The notes under the pieces: generated by a model
Database searches by the model: none
Seen by the model: only the letters and a program-made list of their open reading frames with translations
What the model was told of the DNA's origin: nothing
Assembly: GCA_002411345.1 (NCBI GenBank)
Contig: DHSL01000018.1
Location: forward strand, 120,168 to 171,545
From: Bacteroidales bacterium UBA5287
GTDB lineage: Bacteria; Bacteroidota; Bacteroidia; Bacteroidales; Dysgonomonadaceae
Direction of reading: 5' to 3'
DNA: 51,378 nucleotides
Shown: positions 27,711 to 37,300 of the stretch, one piece after another
How the letters are laid out: each line of letters begins with the position of its first letter
How positions within the stretch are numbered: position 1 is the first letter of the stretch
Position numbers and translations under genes: made by a program

Positions 27711-29483
27711 TTATGATAATGAAAATAGAATTGCTTTTTTAATATAATCAGGAACATCAAAATTTTGTTCCTGATTTAATCTTTCATTAAGTTGTAATGC
27801 AAATTCTGCTTTATCTTTGAAGTTTTCTAATTTCATTTTCAGTTGATCTGCAGTAAAATCTTCTTTCAATATCTCTGTTTTTGGGTGCATGCTCCTATAG
27901 ACATCTCTCATAATAGTTTTATTTATTTCTGATGCTTCAAATAGATCATGCTCAAAAGTATTATTGGCTAAAGTAACCTCCAAATTATTCTTTTTTAATT
28001 TTTTCGCATTTTCTGCCCTATCGGAAATAGGTTTATTTTCAGTAGGATCACTATCTGTTATAATTGCACATTTTGAGAACAGTCGTTTATTTTCATCATC
28101 ATTATTATAAAGTTTTGCAAAGTGTTCAAATGCCACCCCACCAATATTGACAATCTCAATTCCATTTTTTTCTAAATCAATCTTATCTGGCATTAAAAAT
28201 TTTCTTGATAATATGGGTAAAAGAATTGCTTCAGAGATACCTTCAACTAATATTGCCCCATTACCAAAGAACATTTGTGATTTTGTAGTATCTAAGAACT
28301 TTCTTAGATAATTCCGGTTATCATCTGAATAATCATCTTTAGTTAGATGATTGAAGCAAAAAACCTTGATAGAATTATTTTGTTTTTGTAAAACTTTCAC
28401 ATTTTCAATATTTGATTTCGCAGTTATTGTGGGAGAATGTGATGTGATGAATACTTGCAATCCTTTATCTGTGAGCGTGTTTAAATATTCAAAAAAAGTG
28501 TTCTGGTATTGTGGGTGAAGATGAGCTTCTGGTTCTTCTAATAATAGAGCATTGTAAATTTCTAACTCCGGATCTTCGCACCTGTTTAAAAGATCTCCAA
28601 GTACAACAGAAGAGAATATTAAATTATTTTCGCCTAATCCATTTTGGTAAATCTCAAAATATTTTTGTTGTGATGCATTTTGAATAATATCAAAAACCGG
28701 TCTTCTTATTTCAATACCTCTTACAATATCTGAATATTTACGTCCTACATAATTCATTTCTATTTGAGGAATTTTTTTTAAGATTCCAGTTCCTTCTAAG
28801 TGCTCATTTACTTTGTTTTTACCTTCATTTAAGATATATGTCCAGTCATATTCAGGACTTTCAAATATGCCAAATAGTGATTCTGTTATAGTATTTTTCT
28901 TTTCTTCGGTTAGGTTTACAATTTGTTCTCCCTTTTTATATTTTGTCAACTTATTAAATAATTGTGCAGTTTGGTTGTTTTGAGAATAAGGCTTTAATCC
29001 ACTAACTGCATCACGAAGCGGTCCCAAATAAGTGTAAAAAACTTCTTGAAGTGCTTCATATGGAATTTGTTGTCCTTCATTATCACCACCCCATACTATT
29101 CTTTTAAAAAATGTTCTTTTACCGCTTTTTACTAATGAATATTTAAGATGAAACTGTATAGTTTGCTTTTCGTTATCTGGATCCAGAGAAATAAAATCAA
29201 AAAAACATTCTTTTTCGATATCGTCTTCAATTTCAAAAATAAGATCAAATAATATTTCTGTATTATGTTCATTTGGGTCATTAGGATTTAAATGAAGATC
29301 TGATTCATGAACATAAATATTTGTATCTGGTTTCCCATATCCCAAGCAAATTCTTAATGCATCAATTATTGCCGTCTTGCCTGAATTATTTTCACCAATA
29401 ATTATATTAATGCCTTTGTTTAGAGATAAAGTGAAGTTTTTGAATACTCTGAAGTTTTTAATGTGTAATAGTTTTAAATACAT
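27711..29483 (-). CDS. gajA: Gabija GajA, OLD-family ATPase-TOPRIM endonuclease
   Basis: This is a 590-residue OLD-family nuclease, close to the usual GajA length. The N-terminal ABC-type ATPase half has Walker A (GENNSGKTAII, residues 30-40), the signature-like FSSVVLGDLLNRC, Walker B (ALLLEEPEAHLHP) and the H-loop VFITSHSPTI. The C-terminal TOPRIM nuclease has the acidic ILVEGISEAILLP and the D-x-D of ITDSDPTENK. In Gabija it cuts DNA and is held off by nucleotides (family knowledge). It is the first gene of the pair, followed by gajB, which supports Gabija over a lone OLD protein or a different OLD-UvrD pair. Confidence 0.92.
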   Translation of the reverse strand: MYLKLLHIKNFRVFKNFTLSLNKGINIIIGENNSGKTAIIDALRICLGYGKPDTNIYVHESDLHLNPNDPNEHNTEILFDLIFEIEDDIEKECFFDFISLDPDNEKQTIQFHLKYSLVKSGKRTFFKRIVWGGDNEGQQIPYEALQEVFYTYLGPLRDAVSGLKPYSQNNQTAQLFNKLTKYKKGEQIVNLTEEKKNTITESLFGIFESPEYDWTYILNEGKNKVNEHLEGTGILKKIPQIEMNYVGRKYSDIVRGIEIRRPVFDIIQNASQQKYFEIYQNGLGENNLIFSSVVLGDLLNRCEDPELEIYNALLLEEPEAHLHPQYQNTFFEYLNTLTDKGLQVFITSHSPTITAKSNIENVKVLQKQNNSIKVFCFNHLTKDDYSDDNRNYLRKFLDTTKSQMFFGNGAILVEGISEAILLPILSRKFLMPDKIDLEKNGIEIVNIGGVAFEHFAKLYNNDDENKRLFSKCAIITDSDPTENKPISDRAENAKKLKKNNLEVTLANNTFEHDLFEASEINKTIMRDVYRSMHPKTEILKEDFTADQLKMKLENFKDKAEFALQLNERLNQEQNFDVPDYIKKAILFSLS

Positions 29484-29609
29484 GTTTTTGTGAATTATAA
29501 TTATTTTTCATTTGTCTATTTTTTTAAAATCAACCAATTATAAAACTATCTTAATATGAAATTGAAGAGTTGTTTATGAAACAAATTAAGGTTAACTTAT
29601 TTAGTTACA

Positions 29610-31013
29610 CTATAATTTTTTATTAATCTTCCAGTAACCTCCATTGTCAGGACCTATACGCTCAATCAATCCTTTTGATTTTAGCTGTTCAAAATCCCGT
29701 TTTATAGTTTTATGATTTACATTTAATATCTTAGCTATTTCCATCATTGAAATCTTTGCATTTTTTTCAACTAACCCAAAAATAATGTTTAACCGATTTT
29801 CTGGGACATTTTCTGGGACACTTTCTGGGACATTTTCTGGGACATTTGGTACTAATGGTATTTTTGTGATGAAAATATCCTCTTCAAGAAATTGAATGTC
29901 ATCGCTTCCTGTGTAAGCTTTTGAATATTTATAAACATTACGAACGCCAGTGCCTAATTCCTCAGAACGTCCCATTTGCGTAAACATCTGAGCTATATGT
30001 GGATTTTTAGGAAATGGCTCAAAACTTTTCGGAAGTAATTGTCCATATAGATGGGGTTTATTGGCATTTTTTGTTTCAACTCGATCATTATAAATGATTA
30101 AAGTAGTTGGATAAGCATTCATATACTCTCTATGAATTAAAATATTTGCAATTATCTCTCTAAAAATTTTTTCTCTGAGAGAAATACGCAAGTCTCCTTC
30201 TAAATAAAATTTATCAGGTAAATGCTTTACTATAAATGCCATGAGTCTGTCATAGGCCTCAATTAAGTTACAACGAATATTTTCTCTGTCGTCGTATCGA
30301 TCTAAATCAACTTTCCTGACAAGTGCGTCAATTTTGTAATGTGGGATAGCTCCCTGAATAACTTCGTCTTTTCCAAATAGAAGTAGAGCAGCTAAGGTAA
30401 ATCCCTCTTTTCCGGATATAATATCACGACGATATAATCCAGAAGCATTGAAAAAATCTTCATCGGATAACTCATTCCAAGGGTGGTTAGCACGATTATT
30501 CTTGATCATTCGTCTAGCTCTGTCAACAATGCCTGATACAAAATCGGTTTGAAGTAAATATGGATATACCGTATTCTCACTATAATATGCATTTTTTCTT
30601 ATATACAGTTGTTTAATCTGATCATCTGTTTGTATTTCAAAATCTCCGTCGGCACTTCTGTCAAACACTTTGTTCTTACAGCGGTGTACCTGTGATGAAG
30701 CTGGAACAAATATGTGAATCAATATCTTGTCTTCGTAATTCACTTTTGTGGCTTCTAATAAGAAAGAAGGAATCAGCTTTTGAGGATTGTTACTGAGATT
30801 CACTAATTCTTTGATCATTTGATCAGCAAGTGCAGGATTTACTCCTTCAATGTGTTTATCATCAGTCACTCCTAATAAAATTATGCCTCCATTTCTGTTG
30901 AGAAAAGCACAAATGGTTTCGAAGAGTGTTCCAGGAAGTTTATTTTTTGCGGTTTTAAACTCGATTGAAATACCCTCTCCTCTGGCTAATATTTGAGGTA
31001 TGTCGATATTCAT
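29610..31013 (-). CDS. AlbA_2/Schlafen-type ATP-binding protein with C-terminal HTH
   Basis: This 467-residue protein opens with an AlbA_2 domain (ISIEFKTAKNKLPGTLFETI, then LNRNGGIILLGVTDD). It continues with the RecG-like C-terminal region typical of this family (REIIANILIHREYMNAYPTT, then MGRSEELGTGVRNVYKYS). A repetitive linker VPENVPESVPENVPEN (about residues 390-405) leads to a winged-helix HTH (MMEIAKILNVNHKTIKRDF). It is probably a DNA-binding regulator. It sits 126 bases upstream of gajA on the same strand and may regulate it or be a neighbouring defence-island gene. A TAACTTTG -7-like box lies at 31021-31028, very close to the start. Confidence 0.85.
   Translation of the reverse strand: MNIDIPQILARGEGISIEFKTAKNKLPGTLFETICAFLNRNGGIILLGVTDDKHIEGVNPALADQMIKELVNLSNNPQKLIPSFLLEATKVNYEDKILIHIFVPASSQVHRCKNKVFDRSADGDFEIQTDDQIKQLYIRKNAYYSENTVYPYLLQTDFVSGIVDRARRMIKNNRANHPWNELSDEDFFNASGLYRRDIISGKEGFTLAALLLFGKDEVIQGAIPHYKIDALVRKVDLDRYDDRENIRCNLIEAYDRLMAFIVKHLPDKFYLEGDLRISLREKIFREIIANILIHREYMNAYPTTLIIYNDRVETKNANKPHLYGQLLPKSFEPFPKNPHIAQMFTQMGRSEELGTGVRNVYKYSKAYTGSDDIQFLEEDIFITKIPLVPNVPENVPESVPENVPENRLNIIFGLVEKNAKISMMEIAKILNVNHKTIKRDFEQLKSKGLIERIGPDNGGYWKINKKL
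29797..29844. repeat. in-gene 12-bp tandem repeat (four units)
   Basis: Four copies of TTTTCTGGGACA (the third begins with C) lie end to end inside the AlbA_2/HTH gene and encode the VPEN/VPES linker. Because the unit is a multiple of three, copy-number change would alter linker length without breaking the frame. Confidence 0.9.
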
Positions 31014-31216
31014 AGTTTTTCAAAGTTACAAAAAAAACTAAATATGAAGACATTATAGTTATAAAACTGTTTAGATTTTCAGGAAGTTTAGTCAAATGGT
31101 ATAATTGCTCAATTATTTTTATTGATTTAATTTCAACTTCAATATCCGGGACATATCCGGGACATTATCTATTGCATATCTGGGTCTTCTTTATTATTAA
31201 TCATGTCATGACATCT

Positions 31217-31295
31217 CAGCTAATATTCGGGGGACTCGCTTGATAAAATGAAGCATAAATTTGATATATGTATGAGCGTAGCGAATTTACAATAT
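31217..31295. repeat. hairpin repeat A, diverged and truncated copy
   Basis: It begins CAGCTAATATTCGGGG and keeps the ATTTGATATATG-x-x-TGAGCGTAGCGA centre. It loses the right arm after AATTTACAATATT, so the outer stem cannot form. Confidence 0.75.
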
Positions 31296-31318
31296 TTAAC
31301 AATAAGCTACCTCCCACC

Positions 31319-31357
31319 ATGGTCCGATGATGGTCCGATGATGGTCCGATGATGGTC
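31319..31357. repeat. 11-bp tandem repeat, about 3.5 copies
   Basis: ATGGTCCGATG is repeated three times exactly and then partly (ATGGTC). It lies between a truncated A repeat and the first full one. Confidence 0.9.
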
Positions 31358-31502
31358 TTACTATCGTCCAATGAAAAACTAAAAATATTTTAACATAATT
31401 TAATGACGAATGTGCTCAAATTCACTATTGTATAAGTATTTGAAGTCATTTTTCGAAGACATTAAAAATATAACAATCAGTAATAAATATATTTTGAAAT
31501 AT

Positions 31503-31622
31503 CAGCTAATATTCGGGGCACCCGCTTGATGAAATGAGCGTAAATTTGATATATGTTTGAGCGTAGCGAGTTTATATCAAATAGCAAATGAATCATTAGC
31601 GGGTCGAATATTAGGTGCAATA
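31503..31622. repeat. hairpin repeat A, full copy
   Basis: This is a nested inverted repeat. CTAATATTCG (31506-31515) pairs with CGAATATTAG (31605-31614). ACCCGCT (31520-31526) pairs with AGCGGGT (31598-31604). ATTTGATATA (31544-31553) pairs with TATATCAAAT (31573-31582). The loop at 31554-31572 carries TGAGCGTAGCGAG, the motif shared with repeat B. Confidence 0.92.
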
Positions 31623-31750
31623 AGAAATATATCTATTACATCCCAATTCATACTTAGCACGGAATTTCTCAATTGTTTAAAAAGGATTTAATATTGTTTT
31701 TCGAAGACATCAAAAATTCAACAATCAGTAATAAATATATTTTGAAATAT

Positions 31751-31870
31751 CAGCTAATATTCGGGGTACCCGCTTGATGAAATGAAGCGTATATTTGATA
31801 TATGTTTGAGCGTAGCGAGTTTATATCAAATAGCAAATGAATCATTAGCGGGTCGAATATTAGGTGCAAT
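31751..31870. repeat. hairpin repeat A, full copy
   Basis: It is nearly identical to the copy at 31503 with the same three nested stems and loop. Differences are single bases and a small shift in the left inner arm (GCGTATATTTGATATA). The preceding ~60 bases (TTTTTCGAAGACAT onward) are also repeated. Confidence 0.92.
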
Positions 31871-31894
31871 GAAAAATATATCTATTACGGCCAC

Positions 31895-31984
31895 ATTACG
31901 TCAAAAAGAAAAGCTGTCTGAGCGCAGCGAGTTCTTTTCTTTTAGTAATCAAGTCGCTGACAGGTCAAAGAAATAGTGTAGTAG
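31895..31984. repeat. hairpin repeat B, copy 1
   Basis: AAAAGAAAAG and CTTTTCTTTT are perfect 10-bp arms around CTGTCTGAGCGCAGCGAGTT. They are followed by the conserved TAATCAAGTCGCTGACAGGT and AAATAGTGTAGTAG. Confidence 0.9.
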
Positions 31985-32100
31985 AGGAGGATTAATATTA
32001 CATCCCAAATCGAATATCGCGGAATTTCTCAATTGTAATAAGTATTTAATATTGTTTTTCGAAGACATCAGCGAAGTCTTTGGGACCCTGTCCGATGAAG

Positions 32101-32188
32101 ATTACGTCCAAAAGAAAAGCTGTTTGAGCGCAGCGAGTTTTCTCTTTTAGTAATCAAGTCGCAAACAGATCAAATAAATAGTGTAGTA
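32101..32188. repeat. hairpin repeat B, copy 2
   Basis: It has the same layout, with arms AAAAGAAAAG and TCTCTTTT that pair less perfectly and loop TGTTTGAGCGCAGCGAGT. It ends at GTGTAGTAGAGGAGG. Confidence 0.9.
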
Positions 32189-32304
32189 GAGGAGGATTAA
32201 TATTACATCCCAAATCGAATATCGCGGCATTTCTCAATTGTAAAAGTATTTATCATTGTTCTTCGAAGACATTAACTATTTCTTTGGGACCCTGTCCGAC
32301 GAAG

Positions 32305-32401
32305 ATTACGTCCAAAAGAGAAGCTGTTTGAGCGCAGCGAGTTCTTCTCTTTTAGTAATCAAGTCGCTGACAGGTCAAAGAAATAGTGTAGACAAGAAAA
32401 A
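32305..32401. repeat. hairpin repeat B, copy 3
   Basis: Its arms are AAAAGAGAAG and CTTCTCTTTT. The A-to-G change in the left arm is matched by a T-to-C change in the right arm relative to copies 1 and 4, so pairing is kept. It lies just downstream of the transporter gene's stop. Confidence 0.9.
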
Positions 32402-32434
32402 CAATGCTAAATACTACAATTGAGAAATGGAATA

Positions 32435-33445
32435 TTAATTTCCTCCCGAAACAACAATCAAAGACAACCCAATGATAAATAAGATAAACATAGCAATCAG
32501 CATGTTGTTGACAGTTTTCGAAGAACCCTTGAACTCCTTCCAGATGAACACGCCCCAGAGCGCAGCGACCATCGGAGCACCCTGACCCAAAGCATACGAG
32601 ATAGCAGGACCCGCCTTTTCAGCGGCAATATAACTGAATAATGTTCCGATACCCCAGATGACTCCTCCAAATATCCCAACTAAATGCGTTTTTGAATTAC
32701 CCGAGAAATATTGACGGTAAGTGACAGGCTTCCCTTCAATAGGTCTTTTCATGGCAAAAGTGTTGAAAAGAAAGTTGCTTGCCAATATACCTAAAGCGAA
32801 TATGAAAAAAGCTCCGTAAGGTGTAAGCATGCCCGACGCAGGATTGGCAAAATCGTTCAAATCCATGGAGGCGGCGACGAATCGATAAAAGAAAGACATT
32901 AATATACCGGCACAGATCGCGATAATTATACCTTTTTTTCGGGTCTTTCTTTCTTCTGCACCTTTACTCATCTTGCCGGAAGCAATACCGTTAAAGATAA
33001 TGGCGATAACGATCAAGGCAACGCCGATAAAAAGTATCATGGGATCTCCCTTGGGGGCACCAAAGTAATTGATGAAGACACCAAGTACAAGAGCTAAGCC
33101 AACGCCTATGGGGAAGGCGACGGACATGCCGGCAAGTGATATGGATGCGGATAGCATTATATTAGAGGCGTTGAATATGATTCCTCCGGTAAAGGCACTC
33201 CAAAAATTCTTCGTGCTTACCTGCGTTATGTCGGTAATAAAACTGCGTCCTTCACTGCCTATCGAGCCTAAAGTGAAACCGAAAACCAAGGAGAGGAAGA
33301 CGATGCCTATCACATAATCCCAATAAAATAATTCATAACGCCAGGTCTTGGCTGCTAACTTTTGTGTGTTACCCCATGAACCCCAGCATAACATGGTGAC
33401 AAGGCAAAGGATGACGGCTAATTCGTAATTTTGTAAGATAAACAT
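32435..33445 (-). CDS. GRP-type (DMT superfamily) sugar transporter, probable ribose uptake
   Basis: This 336-residue inner-membrane protein has about ten helices, of the glucose/ribose porter family (RbsU/GlcU-like, also annotated as RhaT-like). Family features include CWGSWGNTQKLAAKTWRYEL in the first helix-loop, GGIIFNASNIMLSASISLAG in the middle, and SYALGQGAPMVAALWGVFIW near the end. It follows ribokinase by 12 bases and is the last gene of the operon. Genomic context and the neighbouring kinase favour ribose as substrate; sequence alone does not fix it. Confidence 0.85.
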   Translation of the reverse strand: MFILQNYELAVILCLVTMLCWGSWGNTQKLAAKTWRYELFYWDYVIGIVFLSLVFGFTLGSIGSEGRSFITDITQVSTKNFWSAFTGGIIFNASNIMLSASISLAGMSVAFPIGVGLALVLGVFINYFGAPKGDPMILFIGVALIVIAIIFNGIASGKMSKGAEERKTRKKGIIIAICAGILMSFFYRFVAASMDLNDFANPASGMLTPYGAFFIFALGILASNFLFNTFAMKRPIEGKPVTYRQYFSGNSKTHLVGIFGGVIWGIGTLFSYIAAEKAGPAISYALGQGAPMVAALWGVFIWKEFKGSSKTVNNMLIAMFILFIIGLSLIVVSGGN

Positions 33446-33457
33446 AGGTTTAATAAT

Positions 33458-34387
33458 TTATTGGTTGTTCTTTATAAAATTTCTAACTTCATGCTCCGTG
33501 GGAATTGAGAGCTGGGCTCCCATACGGGTGACGCAGATGGCGGAGGCGGCGGTGGCAAATTGAAGGGCTTCGTTCCATCCATGACCTCTCGAGAGCTCGG
33601 CGGCAATGGCTCCGCAAAACGTGTCGCCGGCTGCTGTACTGTCGACAGCTTTTACATGGGGAGCGGGAATTAAAAAATGCTCTTTTTCATTTATATAATA
33701 GGCTCCTTGTGAACCGAGGGTGATAATGACATTTTTTACGCCTTTCTTAATGAGTATGCTGGCGGCTTCTAAAACTGATCTCTCATCTTGAATTCCAATA
33801 CCGGTCAACTGCTCTGTCTCTGTTTTATTTGGGGTGATGGCAAATAGCTTGGAAAGGGCTTCGTCAGAAAATGAATGGGCAGGGGCGGGATTTAAAATGA
33901 TTTTTTTTCCTTTCTCATAAGCATGATCAATAATATAATTTACGGTGTCCATCGGTATTTCTAATTGCATGAGGATAATATCACTCTCATCTATCAATGA
34001 TGATAAATTAATGATATCGTCTATCAGTAGCTGTTTGTTGGCTCCTTGATAGATGGTGATGAAATTCTCTCCGCTACGGTCTACGTTGATCAAGGCGACG
34101 CCGGTACGGGAATTGTTGTCGGTCATTACACCGCGACAATTGATGCCTTCTTTTTTATATAATTCTTTAAGTTCTTTGCCGAAAACGTCGTTGCCGACTT
34201 TTGTGATAAAGGCGACATTACCTCCTAATCGATTGGCTGCTACGGCTTGGTTGGCGCCTTTGCCTCCGGGATTCTTCAAAAACGTGTCGCCTATTACTGT
34301 CTCGCCTGGCTTGGGTAAACTGGTCGAGGTGATCACTAAATCAATATTGGAACTGCCAATGACTAATATCTTTTGCATAATTTTCAT
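33458..34387 (-). CDS. rbsK: ribokinase
   Basis: This 309-residue PfkB-family kinase phosphorylates D-ribose to ribose-5-phosphate. Motif 1 is KNPGGKGANQAVAANRLGG (about residues 37-55). The catalytic motif is AVDSTAAGDTFCGAIAAEL, with the Asp base in AAGD. The start region ILVIGSSNIDLV and the C-terminal AASAICVTRMGAQLSIPT are characteristic of RbsK. Two ATG codons (34387 and 34378) are possible. It begins right after the stop of the large fusion gene, so the two are co-transcribed. It is the strongest clue that the locus delivers ribose. Confidence 0.93.
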   Translation of the reverse strand: MKIMQKILVIGSSNIDLVITSTSLPKPGETVIGDTFLKNPGGKGANQAVAANRLGGNVAFITKVGNDVFGKELKELYKKEGINCRGVMTDNNSRTGVALINVDRSGENFITIYQGANKQLLIDDIINLSSLIDESDIILMQLEIPMDTVNYIIDHAYEKGKKIILNPAPAHSFSDEALSKLFAITPNKTETEQLTGIGIQDERSVLEAASILIKKGVKNVIITLGSQGAYYINEKEHFLIPAPHVKAVDSTAAGDTFCGAIAAELSRGHGWNEALQFATAASAICVTRMGAQLSIPTEHEVRNFIKNNQ

Positions 34388-34389
34388 GT

Positions 34390-37300
34390 TTATTTATTAG
34401 GTTCGTTTGAATATATCACGGCTTCTGTCGCCATAATCTGGGCGTCTGTTCTTGGATTTAACCACTTGAAGGTGATAGTATGCTTCTCCACGGGCAACTG
34501 ATATCTCCAAAATAGATCTACCCTCCGGGCATTGGAGGAGGCGACGGGTAATTGGGCTGTTTCTATCAATTTATTGTCGATATAGACCTCCAACTGTGCG
34601 ACATATTTGGTGTCGGGACATTGGACATAGCCTTTCAATACAACGCCATTGCCTTCAAAAATGACTTCGGATTGTTCTGTTATGGCTTGCTTGATGGGTT
34701 GTTTGCCGATTGGGAAATGTCCTTCAAAGGATTTCTCAAATGCTACGGCTGTGGGTTCTTGATATTTTATGTGTACTTGGTCTTGATCGATTTTCCCTCC
34801 TTCTTGCTCAACGACAAGCAATGCGTGCTCATAACTGAGTTTGTAAATATCGTTTAACGAGATATCGGTATATTCAAAGTCGCGGTCTTCTATTTCGTGG
34901 AGACTTTCTTTCCAATATTCGGGAATCTGATTGTAACCGATCATTGTGCCTAACACGCCGGCTGCGGTGGCGGCGTTACAGTCGGAATCCTGACCGCAGC
35001 GTGCGGAGATATCCATGGTCTTGAAAAAGTCTTTGTTGCCATATAATAGTCCTATGGCGACATACGCGCTGTTTATCTTGGCGTCGATATCGAAGGGGGC
35101 AAAAACACCGTCGGGACAGCCGACTTCCGAACTCCATTTCTTTTCACATTCAAACCAGGTTCTTTTCCAGTCATCGGGATACGCTTTATACCAACCGATC
35201 ACATCGTTAAGACACTGGTAAAAGGTGCTTTCTTTGGGGATGGTCTTTAATGCTTCACGGACGACAAACTCGATGTCGTCGGAAATGAATGCGAGGGAGT
35301 AGAGGGCGGCGACAAATACTCCGCCATACCAACCGTCGCCGTAATTCATAATGTGACCTATCTTGTCTGTTATGTGGGATGCTGTATTGGGCATGCCGGG
35401 GGACATGAGTCCGGCAAAATCGGTCTGGATCTGTGAATCAATATCGTCGGCATGGGGGTTGTTTAACCAGTGTCCGCTTGCGGGTGCTTTCAATCCATGC
35501 AATATATTATAACGGGCTGCCTGGTTGGCGTGCCACAATGGATAGGGGGCATGGGCAAAGGCATTGGCAAAAGAGTCGACGGGGGCTTTCAAGCCTAATC
35601 GCTCAAAGACTTCTACAAACGTGAGGTTGACATAGATGTCGTCATACAACCCTGGGAAATTATCGAAATACCATTTTACTCTGTCTTTATCCCAGTTAAT
35701 AGGGACGTAATCTTGTATCATGGTGCCGTTATACTGAAATTCGACGGGACCTCCGTATGTACAACCAATTGTTTTTGCTGCCCATCCTCCCTTGATCTTA
35801 TCTTGAAGGGTTTCTTTACTAAATATAGGGGACATATTTGTGGGTAATTGACCGGTTTTATAGTAGTGTAAAAAGGAATCGTGATATTGGGCGTCGACTT
35901 TATTGGGACTGTAATAATGACTATAGGCAAAGGTGATGATCTTGCTGACATAGGGACTGGCAAGCTTCATCTGATCTACAAATCGGTTCAATGGGGCGGG
36001 GGTCCAGTCTTTATGATCAAAGGTCTCGGCATCGGACCAGAACAGGAGACCGGGTTTTGTGGAAACGGCCTGACTCAATTGACCAAACCACTCGGGAATC
36101 ATTTCTAACTCAAGACCGCCGGCGCCGACACAGTCCTGGGGGGCAAAAATATCGCCGGACTGAAAATGGGCTTTATCTATCACATATTTCCATATCTGGG
36201 CGTAGTCCTTGGCATTTCCTATGCGGTAATTCATAAAGGGGCATAACATAAAGGGCATGTCGGGGGTTGCTTTATGCAAATAATCTAAATTGATGTTTAA
36301 CGCGTTTACCAGCATGTCTTGGTTTTCTTTGCTGGAGAGTTGGTCGATATTGGCGACTTCCCATACCCAATACCAGCCATACATGGTGTCTCCATAACGG
36401 TCTTTGTATTTTTTGATTAACTCGCTGGCTGTCTGGTTGCCTAATTCCATCTCTTTTAATAACCAGGCTTCGTCATAATCTGGGGACCACCATCGCTCAT
36501 TGAAATTTAATCCTAAAAAGACTTTGAAACCGGCCTTTTGCGCGTTGCGAAGACATGCTTCTACCAGATCTTTTTTGGTTTTGCGTTTGTTTGTTGTCAA
36601 ACTACTGGGATAGAGACTTCTTGTTTTATTGTCTTTTCCGGTATGTAATGTGGGACCGAAAACAAGATATTGCATGCCGACTTCCTTTAGGGCTTTCAAT
36701 TCTTTTTGCCACATCGCATCGTCCCAGTCTTCAACCAAATGGTCTTGAATGAATGTGCCTTGTGGCAATGGGTAATTGTCGGCGGTTAATTTTTGCTCAA
36801 ATGTATAGGGAAAGGATTTACCGGATAAGGTGAGGATGTAGGTGTCAAACTTTCGCTCGTTTTCATGGAGGGTGATGACACGGGCGCCTCTGTCTAATAG
36901 TTCTTTATAGGTGGGGGCGTAGCCTGTTTTCCTGCCGTAGGCTAAACAGATCTTTCCTTCGGGGGCGACTATATAGTCGTTGTTGTGGTCGTGACCGACA
37001 AATATGCCGGCTACATCTTTGTTGTCGAGGAAGGCGCTGAATAAACCGCTGTTTAAATTGGGGGAACAGACTTGCTCAAATTTATTTCCTAATGTGTAGC
37101 TGAGTTGTCTTGCGCTTTCAAATTCAACGGTGGGTATATGAAAAAAGGCAAGTGAAGGTACGATCCTTCCATTATTCATGGTGAATGTCTTGCTTTGATC
37201 TCTGTACCACTGGATCTGACTGTCTTTAATCCAGTCGTAGGTTCCCATGGTCTTGTCTGCTGGATATGAATGTGAATCGAACAGATAGATAATCCAGTCG

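Larger units (their letters stand above)
31014..32434. other. gene-free repeat array
   Basis: No believable gene is present in these 1.4 kb; the one longer open frame is made of repeat sequence. The stretch holds a short 11-bp tandem repeat, three copies of hairpin repeat A and three copies of hairpin repeat B. Connecting segments recur too, such as ATCGCGGAATTTCTCAATTG, TTTTTCGAAGACAT and TTTGGGACCCTGTCCGA. The period of the A units is about 248 bases and of the B units about 206-214 bases. Confidence 0.85.

Noticed and set aside
27711..29483. Retron or other OLD-TOPRIM defence type
   Set aside because: No reverse transcriptase or structured RNA is nearby, and the adjacent UvrD-like helicase in the right order fits Gabija.
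31782..31976. Open frame of 64 codons in the repeat array
   Set aside because: It is made of repeat A and B sequence, and the same sequence in other copies does not keep the frame. No protein-like features are seen.
31217..32401. CRISPR array
   Set aside because: The repeats are 90-120 bases long, differ in spacing, are separated by other repeated segments instead of unique spacers, and no cas gene is nearby.
35433..36236. Several plus-strand open frames across the fusion gene
   Set aside because: They are shadows in other frames of a gene with three recognisable domains on the minus strand.
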